This document shows, one piece after another, positions 23,631 through 33,700 of a DNA stretch of 49,501 bases. Position 1 is the first letter of the stretch. Every line of letters begins with the position of its first letter. Where the stretch lies: NCBI GenBank assembly GCA_019752635.1, contig JAIELX010000113.1, forward strand, positions 1 to 49,501, given 5' to 3'. Origin of the DNA: Candidatus Obscuribacterales bacterium. Lineage in GTDB: Bacteria > Cyanobacteriota > Vampirovibrionia > Obscuribacterales > Obscuribacteraceae. The notes under the pieces were generated by a model. That model saw nothing but the letters and a program-made list of their open reading frames with translations. It ran no database searches and was not told the origin of the DNA. Position numbers and translations under genes: made by a program.

Positions 23631-26600
23631 CTAGATACTTATGTTGGTTCTGAGCGTTAACTCTTCAATAGAACCGTTGGTATCGTTGGCGTCTGACAAT
23701 GAAACTGACGCAGGCGCGGGTAGTGATGTTCCCATAACCTTGGAAAGTGCGTTCTCTACTACGTCTCGGTCGAGTTTTGTTGTTTTGACAATGGTGATCA
23801 GGTTTTCCGGATCTCCCGGACCAGGTCTGGAACTATAAAATACTTCCACGTCCTGCCATACAGGCAGTGTCAGTTGTTGGCGGCTGTTGAATTCAACTAT
23901 GCATTTGCCATCGATCCAGTGAACGTCGCTTTGCTCGCGATTTAGCTCTGCGATGAGCCAGGCGATGTTGGGATCGCTGTATTGGTTCTCGGCTATTGAA
24001 ACTAGCGTCTCTCCCGGGGCTATCAGCCACGTCGGCCGCGTCAACACTGCAGGCAAGGGCGCGTGTCCATCGCCGGTTTGATTTGCGTCCTCAGCCCCAT
24101 ACTCCCTGGCGGGGCGTTCATACAGCTTGCGCCGACTTGCTGAGTTGGGAGAGTGCTCGATCCCAACGGCATTGCTCTCATGAAGGAAGGGATCGTCGAG
24201 GTCAACGAAGTTGCCGTTCATTCCGTCCGCGGCCAGGCGATAGGGTTGTGCAGATACGGGCACTATCTGTAGTGCCTTGCGCGCGCCTGCTGCTACGTTT
24301 TTCAGGAACGAAACCGAATTGGCTCTTTCCAGACGCGTTCGGTTAGTCTCTGAGGGGTGGAGCTCCTTACTTTCGGGGGTTGCGCGCTCTTGCTGAACGG
24401 TAAGAGCGGATTTGAACAGCAGTTTGGGCTGAGTGTTGAATTTTGAGCTGAGTTCTGCAGCTGCAACCGGTTTCTTTGTTTCCTCTCGGACCGGTCTTGG
24501 CGTGCCGCGTTTATCGTTGGAGTTGCCTCCGGCGGAGGGCGTTTTGTCTGAAGGAAGCACTCGTCTGATGCCGCCTGCAGCTAATACGAACGCAAGACCG
24601 ATTTCTGTAATGAGATAGCGCTTGCCGTTGTTTGTGTAGCGAAGATCCCTGGTTATCGGGACCGGAGCTTCCCCGAGACGGGCATCAATTGGACCCTGGT
24701 AGCCCGGATTGCGAACTTGGCGGCCGCTCAAATCAAAAGTCTTGGTCAATGACACTTGGTCGACTTGTCTTACTTGATCAGGCGATCTTCCTTCGGCAGA
24801 GCGAATAAAATCGCTCAAGCGAACTGGCTTTGCGTCGATCACTTTGCCTGAGACATCGAACGCCGTTTCGCGTGCGGCCTCGCTTCTACCTACTGCCGCG
24901 GGCCCCGGTTTCCCTCCGTCGAGTATGCGTCCTGTCGCATGCGCCTTCGTGTGGTCCAATCCAACGTCGTGGCGTAACGTTGAGTTAGGAAGGAGTGCGT
25001 CGGCTCGTTGACCTTGGGGCTGAAATGGAGTTACTTCTGTGCGCGTCCCTGCGAAGGGCTCTGCTGTGCGTCCTGACTGGATCGTCTGCAGATTCGGTAA
25101 AGAAGCTGTCGACGCTGTCGGACGACCCGTGAACAAGGCGAGTTCTCCGGGGACCGGGGATGTTGAGGTAACTCGCTGCAATAGGCCGAAGTCCACTGTG
25201 GTGCGAAGGTAGGGCGAAGGACTAAAGTTCAACAATAGTGGTGGGCTGCCCTCCATTCTTGAGTGGGGCGCAACACGACGTCCATCTGTCTGCAGAAAAT
25301 GTTGAGGCGGGTAAGTAGTATAAGTAGTAGTGTCCATCGGACAATTCGAGTCCTCTCTACCGATCTCCCCCCGTGTCGCGGGGACCGCAGCGAGCGGTGA
25401 CGCCTCTCCTTTCAGTTGTGCTTGCGGTTGAAATTGTGCGGGCGCCGGGGGCGAGGCTGCCGTGGATGAATCATTTAGTACATGGACTGTGTCCGCAGGT
25501 TTTGCGGTACTGCTTGCCGTAACGGAATGTTCGGTTTTGTCCAGGAGCGCATGCGAGGGAGAGGATGGACGAGTCGCGTTCGCCGTCTGGTCTGCGGCGA
25601 TCGAGTCGTTCGGTCTGATGGAAGCAACTGCGGTCGTTTCCCGGGCGACCGGAGCGGGATTGATAGCTCTTGTCTCAAGTGCCGAGGCTAATGCTGTTGG
25701 TTGAGGGCGAACTGATTCTGTGATCGGATGGGCTGTTTCAAGGGCCGTTCTGCTGCTACCGAATTCGGTGCGCGGCTTGCTCGTTTCAGTCGATCCATTA
25801 CTGATTGCCGGGGTTGTTTGTTGCTCGGAAGAAATCCTCGGTGCTGCGGGTAGATCGCCAATTCCCGCGGCTGTGCCTGCTGCAGCTTTGAGACCTTCAA
25901 GAGCTGCAGGCTTTGCCTCTGCTACCGTGGTCGCGACCGTTTCGTTTCGGTCCGGAGGACGACGACTATCCATTGCCGGATAGTTCATGTCTCCAGCTGC
26001 TCGTGGTGCAGGCGCCGTTCCTGCATCATCAGGTGGAGTGTTCACCGCCGCCGCCGTTTTGGACGAAGGCGGCTTTGTCTCGTCCCAGTCTTTCATGCTT
26101 CCGGGTTGAACCGCTTGTTCCGCAACAACTCTTGCGGTGGCATCTATTTCCGGGATTCCAGCTTTAGCTGCGCTTCCCTCTGCCTGATCGTGATACCCTG
26201 CCTTCTCCTGGCCTGCGTGCGATGGTTCTGTTTTGGCTCTTGCACTGTTTGATTCTTGAGCTGAATCCGTTTTGTCCGAGGTTTCCGAATAGTAGGACCC
26301 GCCCTTTGCTGTCCCGTGCTGTGCTTCAGGCGCCGGCCCCGGTTTTGCCGATGAAGAGTTCTCAAAGTCGTACGCCCCGCCTTTGGAATCGCCCCTCGGG
26401 GCTGATTCCTGCGACTTTCGATCGGCGTCTTCTTCGTTGATCTTCGCCTGGTGCGCTAATTCAGTTGCTGCCGACCAGAGGGATTCATAGACGTTTTGCG
26501 CTGTCGCAGCTGTCTCCATTGCCAGGGGCTTGGTGGTTTCCACCGCACTTGGTGCCTGCGGCATGGCTGCCATGTTGCCCGCGACTGCTGCGTACAGCAT

Positions 26601-27059
26601 CGTACCTGTGGACTGGAACGCAGTCGCTGCGTGCGTTGCTATTTCGTAAACTTTTGCGTGGTTGGTTTTGGCTTCAGAGGCGGGACTTTCTGGAGTTCGT
26701 TGCGCCTGCGAGGCCTCATCATCATGTGAATCAGCCGTTGGCGCGGAGGTAATCTTGCTTGCGGTTTCAATTATTCCCCAGGCACTCTTCGATACCGACT
26801 GCCAAAGCTCACCGGAGGTATGCTCCGGGTGGGTCTCTTCGACTGCATCGAGGTCTGCGGGGGAGCCTTCTGCGAAGTCAAAGTCTGTTTCCGCCTCATC
26901 AGCGGAATCTAGTTGAGGATTTTGGCGTGGCGGCATGTGTCCGACGTCTCCGGAAAGAAACGTCCCGATAAGTATGTCAAGCACCAGCCCACAAGATAAT
27001 ACACGAGCGGACCGGCTCTTAGACAGACATTTAATCTCTGGCAATGTGTTTTTACACAT
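23631..27059 (-). CDS. Giant disordered protein with C-terminal LysM-like domain
   Basis: A 1142-residue protein. The first 40 residues include a basic stretch and a hydrophobic run (VLSCGLVLDILIGTF) that could be a signal peptide or anchor if the ATG at 27059 is used; the ATG of MPPRQNPQL (about 26936) has GGAG upstream and is an alternative. Residues about 45-800 are rich in Ala, Glu, Ser, Thr and Pro, with loose KGGxY motifs, and look disordered. One short hydrophobic segment (ITEIGLAFVLAAGGI) lies near residue 815. At about 1005-1055 the sequence APGETLVSIAENQYSDPNIA, followed by AWLIAELN, is LysM-like, a peptidoglycan-binding fold. This suggests a long flexible tether attached to the wall. 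It is divergent from the giant glycine-rich gene, and joint surface function is inferred only from that position. Confidence 0.8.
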   Translation of the reverse strand: MCKNTLPEIKCLSKSRSARVLSCGLVLDILIGTFLSGDVGHMPPRQNPQLDSADEAETDFDFAEGSPADLDAVEETHPEHTSGELWQSVSKSAWGIIETASKITSAPTADSHDDEASQAQRTPESPASEAKTNHAKVYEIATHAATAFQSTGTMLYAAVAGNMAAMPQAPSAVETTKPLAMETAATAQNVYESLWSAATELAHQAKINEEDADRKSQESAPRGDSKGGAYDFENSSSAKPGPAPEAQHGTAKGGSYYSETSDKTDSAQESNSARAKTEPSHAGQEKAGYHDQAEGSAAKAGIPEIDATARVVAEQAVQPGSMKDWDETKPPSSKTAAAVNTPPDDAGTAPAPRAAGDMNYPAMDSRRPPDRNETVATTVAEAKPAALEGLKAAAGTAAGIGDLPAAPRISSEQQTTPAISNGSTETSKPRTEFGSSRTALETAHPITESVRPQPTALASALETRAINPAPVARETTAVASIRPNDSIAADQTANATRPSSPSHALLDKTEHSVTASSTAKPADTVHVLNDSSTAASPPAPAQFQPQAQLKGEASPLAAVPATRGEIGREDSNCPMDTTTYTTYPPQHFLQTDGRRVAPHSRMEGSPPLLLNFSPSPYLRTTVDFGLLQRVTSTSPVPGELALFTGRPTASTASLPNLQTIQSGRTAEPFAGTRTEVTPFQPQGQRADALLPNSTLRHDVGLDHTKAHATGRILDGGKPGPAAVGRSEAARETAFDVSGKVIDAKPVRLSDFIRSAEGRSPDQVRQVDQVSLTKTFDLSGRQVRNPGYQGPIDARLGEAPVPITRDLRYTNNGKRYLITEIGLAFVLAAGGIRRVLPSDKTPSAGGNSNDKRGTPRPVREETKKPVAAAELSSKFNTQPKLLFKSALTVQQERATPESKELHPSETNRTRLERANSVSFLKNVAAGARKALQIVPVSAQPYRLAADGMNGNFVDLDDPFLHESNAVGIEHSPNSASRRKLYERPAREYGAEDANQTGDGHAPLPAVLTRPTWLIAPGETLVSIAENQYSDPNIAWLIAELNREQSDVHWIDGKCIVEFNSRQQLTLPVWQDVEVFYSSRPGPGDPENLITIVKTTKLDRDVVENALSKVMGTSLPAPASVSLSDANDTNGSIEELTLRTNISI

Positions 27060-27061
27060 TG
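27042..27061. repeat. Perfect palindrome over the start codon of the LysM protein
   Basis: CAATGTGT and ACACATTG form an 8-bp stem with a four-base loop. The ATG at 27059-27057 on the minus strand lies within one arm. In RNA it would hide that start codon; as DNA it could be a repressor site. Confidence 0.55.
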
Positions 27062-27773
27062 TTCACTGCATCGACACACTGCCATATCCCTGACGATCAA
27101 AATTGCGCATGGCTTTTGTATATATGACCGGGCGGAGAAAATGTGAGCGGCACGGTAACGTGTCGCTCGAAGTCGAAGGCATTTTGATCCGGTCTTGATT
27201 CCGCCCGAAGCAAGACCTTCCCCCTGGAGTGTTGAGGTGTAAGGTGTCCTTGTCCGGTTGATCGCTCGAAGGCCCTCTCGGCAGACGTTCGCGCCGGCGT
27301 TGCCCTGTCGGGGACGTGTCGGGTGGCGATGGTAGAAGCTTGATCGCCCTCGGATAGGTGCGTGTCCGAAAAACTCTGGAGAACAATGCTCTTCAGGCTG
27401 TGCGGTTGTCTGGTTCCGTCGCCGTCAAAATTGCAATTGCAATGCGAAAAAGTGTAAATATGCGTTAACTGTGATGAACTTTTTTGCAATTTTCGAAATA
27501 CTTCTTTTTCGCCGAAACCATATTGGACTCAACGTTGCAGCGATGTCCCGAAATTCGTTGCGGTTATTCCCACTGGTACATTTTCGAGCGGGACTTACAA
27601 TCGCTGAATCGGATGTTGACTAGACTTTCTCGACGAGCGCTTGCTTGTTGAAGTCTTGTGGCGCGGAAAAACTAACTGCATGCAATGTGTCGAACACTTG
27701 CCGCATGTTAGCATCGCGCCTGGCTCTAACTCCTATATGTAGTACACCGTCATTGTTTATCGGACTTCCACAA
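27062..27773. other. Divergent regulatory region between two giant genes
   Basis: About 700 bases with no supported gene. It contains the palindrome ATTGCAATTGCAAT (27430-27443) and A/T-rich DNA at 27420-27530, more AT-rich than its surroundings, as expected for promoters. The plus-strand reading frame of the giant protein is open from TTG 27645, but residues before the ATG at 27774 do not look like a signal peptide and no ribosome-binding site supports them. Confidence 0.45.
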
Positions 27774-30700
27774 ATGCCAAATAACTCAACCGCCATTTAC
27801 GTTCGCAAGGCATCCTTTTTTGTTAGCGCAGTATGGTTGGCAATTTCAGCTTCCGTGCCGGCGGTCTTGGCGACGGAGCCCGTGGAACCGGTTACCGGCG
27901 GCGCCGATGCGGCAGCGGCGAGCGTTGCCGCCGAACTTCAGAACAGTACGACCCTGATTCACGCCGGAAACTTCGGCGAGCTGGGAGGAAACCTGACTGT
28001 CAATGAGGGACAAACGGTTGTCTTTGATGTTGGTGGACTCAATGGCATTCTCAATTTCGGTGCCAATAGCATCACGAACAACGGTGGCACAATTGTTGCC
28101 CTCAGTTCCAACGCTGCCATAACCAGTGCGACGTTCAATGTCGGAGGACTTTATAACAGTGGTCTCTTTACCAGTGTTATACCTACAGGCGGGATTGCGG
28201 GAATCGATACCAGCATGATGGTGGGCAACCTCAGTCTGGTCATAAATGCCATCAATAATATAGTGAACGCCGGCACCATTTCTAGTGCCGGTAGCCTGGC
28301 GATGACTGCTGGCGCAAGCATAACCAATACCGCTGTCATGTCCGCTGTTCAGAACATAAACCTGTCGGCGCTGAATATTATGAACAGCGGGTCGATAATG
28401 GCCCAGATTGGATCTATTACGGCAGCTACGGCGAATTTGACAAACTCGAATTTGATGTCGGCACTGAACGGCAGCATTTCCGTTCAGAATCTGGTCGGCA
28501 CTTCGTTGAACGTCAACAATGCCATGGGGGCAATCACTGCGCGTGATTCAGTACTGTTCGAAACTTTGGGCACTATAGTCGGCTCGAATCTGCTGCCTGG
28601 TGGCATCGATCTATCTGGCGGAGCTGTGACCGCTGAAAATATCAATTTCATTAGCCCCGACGGAAAAGTCAATGTCAGCGCCGAGCAGCTCAATGGCGGT
28701 GTCAATATTGCCGCCTGCGAAGCCGCTGTTCATGCAACGGGCGGCGATCTCTATTTGGCAAGTGTCAACCTGACCGGCGATCCGATTTTTACTGCGAACG
28801 GGAATCTGACCATCGCCGCAGTCAATACCAATGGCGGTGACTTCGTCGGATTGGCAACCAGGAACATCAAGACCGTCAACGGCGGATTGATCAATACCTC
28901 CGGACCGGGAAGTTTCGGCAGTGTCGTCCTGGCAGCCGGTGTTAATTTTACGGCCAGTCCCTCCAGCTGTACAAATTGTGCCGGGCTCTACACTATAGAT
29001 GGACCGAGTTCCACCGGTGGCAACATCAGTCTCAGCACTATGAACTTCCGCACTGACGGACGCAGCTTTTCCGCACAGGCTCATAAGGGCAGCAGTGAGG
29101 ACGGCAATATCAGTCTTGGTTATGTCAATACATCCGGTCTGACGGACCGCGCTGGCGGTTCCATAACAATAACCGCGCCCGGAGGCCGCATCTCGGTCGG
29201 CAACCTGACAGCGTCCGGCGGTGCTTTGTTTGGTGCCAATGGCGGTGCAATCAATTTGACTTCAGCTAAAGATATCTCGACTGGTTCTATCATCGCCAGG
29301 GGGGGATCTCCACTTGTTGGGAACGGCGGAACTGGTGGCAATGTAACGGTATCAATCACCAATCGCGGTGACATTCGCACGGGAACGATCGACACTTCCG
29401 GTGGCAACGGCGGTGTCGGCCTCACGGTTCATGGCACGAACGGAGCCCCCGGCGCAGCCGGCACGGCGGGCACGCCGGGAGCTGCAGGCACTGTGGGCGC
29501 AAACGGCTTCAATGGCCAGCCACACGAGGCAAACGGCCGTGCCGGCGGAGCCGGAGGGACCGGTGGTCAGGGTGGGAACGGAGGCAATGGTCTCAGTGGC
29601 AGTAGCGGCGCCAACGGTGGTGTTGGAGGTCGTGGCGGCGATGCCGGTTCGATTACACTCAGCACCGTTCGCGGTGAAGTTAAAGTAGACGGAGATCTTA
29701 CTGCAGTCGGTGGCAACGCCGGTAACGGCGGTGATGGCGGCAACGGCGGGACCGGTGGAGCCGGCGGAACCGGCGGTATCGGGGGCGTCGGTGGTGTTGG
29801 CGGCGCAGGCGGCGCTGGTCGTGATGCTGCTGCGCAGAAACCTGCTGGCAATGGTGGTAACGGTGGTGCGGGCGGAACCGGTGGACGCGGTGGCAATGGC
29901 GGCAACGGCGGCAACGGTGGCAACGGTGGTAACGGCGGCAGCGGCGGAGTCGGCGGCAACGGCGGTGTCGTAACAATTACCGCGACCAATGTCGTTTCAA
30001 TCGATGGAAGAATCAACACCAGCGGTGGTAGCGGCGGTCTGGCCGGTGCCGCGGGGACTGGCGGCAAAGGCGGCGAAGGCGGGCTGAAAGGGGCGGGTGG
30101 ACTTGGTGGCGCCGGAGGTGCGGGTGGCGCTGGCGGAGCAGGATTCCAAAACAAGGTCTTCAACGAGCCCGCTGGCAAAGCAGGATTCGGCGGCACCAAG
30201 GGAGCTCAAGGTCTTCCGGGAAGTCTCGACGGCAAGGCCGGTAAGAGCGGCAACAGCGGTTCTGCAGGAACCATCGGTGGCGGTGGTGGTATCGGCGGTT
30301 CGATTTCAATAACCACTAATGATCGTGTATCTATAGATGGTTCCGTATCTTTCAATGGTGGCAACGGCGCCGATGGCAGTACTACTGCCGGGAATGGTGG
30401 CAATGCCGGCTCTTTCAGTGTCAGCGCCGAGTCAATTCGGGTTGACGGAAACATCTTCGGAATCGCAGGAAATGGTGGCAACGGCAAGACTGCCGGCAAC
30501 GGCGGCGATGCCGGTTCTGTCAACCTGATTGCCGACGACGGCAGTATTAAGTTCGACAACCTCACCTTGACCGGTGGAAATGGCGGACAGGGCTTGAACC
30601 TGGGCGGACGCGGCGGCTATGGCGGTTCGTTGTTGCTTGACGCCGACGACGATGTAGAAGTGGGGCATCTCACTTTGACCGGCGGAAATGGTGGCTCCGC

Positions 30701-33700
30701 AGTCAATCTATTCGGGTCCGGTCAGTCAGGTGGAAACGTTGGCAACATTCAGATCTTCGGTGACGACGTTGAAGTTTGCAGTATCACTGTTACTGCAGGT
30801 AATGCAGGCTCCGGAAATGTTGCTGCGGGTACAGCAGGCAATACCGGTACCATAAGCGTTCGTGCGGACGACGAGTTGTCTATCGGCTCTGTCTCCAGTC
30901 AGGCCGGGAACGGCGGCACAAGTTTCCTTTCCGGAACTCAAGGCGGTGATGCCGGTAAGGTCACATTGTCTTCATGTGATGACGATATGGTTGTCGGCAG
31001 CATTCGTGTGCAGGGCGGCAACGCAGGCAAGAATTCTCGCGGCGGTGACGCCGGTGAAGTGAAGCTAGTGTCCGGAGGCAGCATCCGTATTGATGATGGT
31101 GTCTGGATTATTGGCGGCAACAGTTCCGGTGGGCGTGGCGGCGATGCCGGTTCGTTCAACGCAATCGCAGATGGCAGTATTCGCAGTTACGGCGAGCAGA
31201 TTCTCATTCAGGGCGGTAATGGCGGCTCGGGGAATCGTGGAGGCGATGCCGGCTCCGTCATCATGCTTTCCGGTCGTGAGCTCAGCAACAGCGCAAGCAT
31301 CGCCTTGATCGGCGGCAACGGCGGCGGCGGATTGCTCCAGGGGGGCGATGGTGGCAACACTGGTGAGATTGCTCTGGGCGCAGCCGGCGATCTTGAAAAT
31401 TGCGGCAGCATTAGCCTGACTGGTGGCAGTGGCGCATCGGCGCTGGGCAACGGCGGCAATGGCGGTAGCACTGGTGGTGTCACCATCAGCACGTTCTACG
31501 GCGATATCGAAAATCGTGGAGACATCACCAGCACTGGCGGCAATGGCGCAAGTGGTGCTGCAAACGCAGGACAAGCGGGAAGCACGGGTTCTATTGCTCT
31601 GGCTTCTGTCTTCGGTGATATTCTCAACTGCGGAGACATCACCGCACGCGGTGGTAATGGCGGTGACAGTCTCAGCTTAACCAACGGTGCTGCCAACGGT
31701 GGCTCATCCGGCTCGATCGGTTTGACATCTCTGACGGGTAATGTACGCAATCATGGTGATCTCGGAACATATGGCGGCAACGGTGGAGCCGGAGTCACCG
31801 GCGGACAAGGCGCTTCTTCGGGCGACATAGCGTTCAGCTCCGGTGGTGGCGACGTTAGCAATAGCGGGCAACTGACGTCTGCCGGCGGTAACGGCGGTAG
31901 TGGCGCCGTGTCCGGAAACGGCGCTTCTTCTGGAACGATCTCACTTTCCTCCTATAGCGGCGATGTATCGAATGAAGGTTCGTTAGCGACACTCGGCGGC
32001 AATGGTGGCAGCGGACTTGCCGCGGGTCACGGTGGTGACTCCGGCTCAATTACCTTACGTTCGCGCTACGGCGACGTGGATAATTGTGGAGATGTAAGCT
32101 CCATGGGAGGCGACGGTGGCAGCGGTGCTACTTCAGGCGACGGCGGATCCGCCGGGCGTATAAAACTGGCGTCGCGCTCCGGCGACGTCACCAACAACGG
32201 TTCGATCTCTACTTTAGGTGGTGACGGCGGCAGTGGCGGAGCCGGCGGATCCGGCGGCAATGCTGGAAACATCGTATTGCGCTCGCGATATGGAGACGTT
32301 ACGAACAATGAGTGCGTCGTGACGCTGGGTGGTGATGGCGGTGAAGGGCTTGTAGGCGGCAACGCAGGCAACAGTGGCAACGTACGCATGCTTTCGGTTT
32401 GCGGCGATGTATCCAATCGCGGCAACGTTTATCTCGGCGGAGGTTCCGGTGGTGACGGCAGTCTTGCCGGTGGCAGCGGCGGCGATTCTGGAAACACTAG
32501 ACTACGGTCGAGTGAAGGCTATGTTTGGAACTCCGGAAGCCTGTCCAGCAAGGGCGGCGATGGTGGTACCGGTGTTGTCGGCGGTGACGGAGGCAGTAGT
32601 GGCAACACGACGCTGAAGAGCCACGACGGCAACGTCGGAAATTCCGGACATATCAGCACCAGCGGTGGTGCTGGCGGTAACGGCGTGCTGATCGGTGGTG
32701 ACGGTGGCGACTCCGGTCGCGTTAAGCTGGCCAGCGTTCATGGCGACGTTTCCAACGCAAAGGGATGTATTTCCACAAGTGGTGGCAATGGTGGCGACGC
32801 TACATCCGAAGACGTGCAGGGCACCGGACTGCGTGCAGGGCGCGGCGGCGATGCCGGTGATGTATCGTTGAGCTCCGAGTGCAATGATGTGAATGGTGGA
32901 ACAATTAGAACTCGCGGCGGCGATGGTGGCGACGCACTTGCTCTCGGTGGCCTCGGCGGAGCTTCCGGAAACGTCTATTTGTCTGCTGGCGACTCACTTA
33001 GTTCGAACTATATAGGATTGTTCGGCGGGGATGGTGGAAACGGAATCGCTGCGGGTGACGGTGGTGATACAGGTTCTGTCGGATTGTTTGCCTATGGCGG
33101 CATCAACTCTGGAACCATCAAGTCCTTCGGCGGCGATGGCGGAAGTGGTCGCCTGTTTGGTGGCGACGGTGGAAGCACTGGCTGCATTCGCCTTGTGAGC
33201 TACGACTCGAGCGTCTCTTCCTGCGAAATCACCACTGTCGGTGGCGACGGTGGTTCGGCGAGCGCGCTCCTTGGAATTGGTGGACAGGGCGGCAATGCTG
33301 GCTCTGTAACTCTTGAAGCTGATTGCTCACTGGACTCGAACTCCATTCGCAGCACTGGTGGCAACGGTGGCTACGGCACTGCCGCCGGCGGTGATGGCGG
33401 GCGCACGGCTCACATTGCGTTGATGAGCGATGGTGAAATCGAATCAGGCTCTATCTGTGTTGCTGGCGGTGATGGCGGCAATTCGCGCTTGCTCGGCGGT
33501 AGCGGTGGCGACACATGCAGCGTCTCGCTCGTTAGCTACAGTTCGCGCGTTTATTCAGACTCTGTTAGCACCAGAGGCGGCGACGGCGGAGATGCTTGCG
33601 GACTTCTTGGTGTTGGCGGCGCTGGCGGAGATACGGGCACCGTATCACTTTCTGCTCGCCGATCTGTAAACTCCGGTTCCATATACTCTACCGGTGGTGA

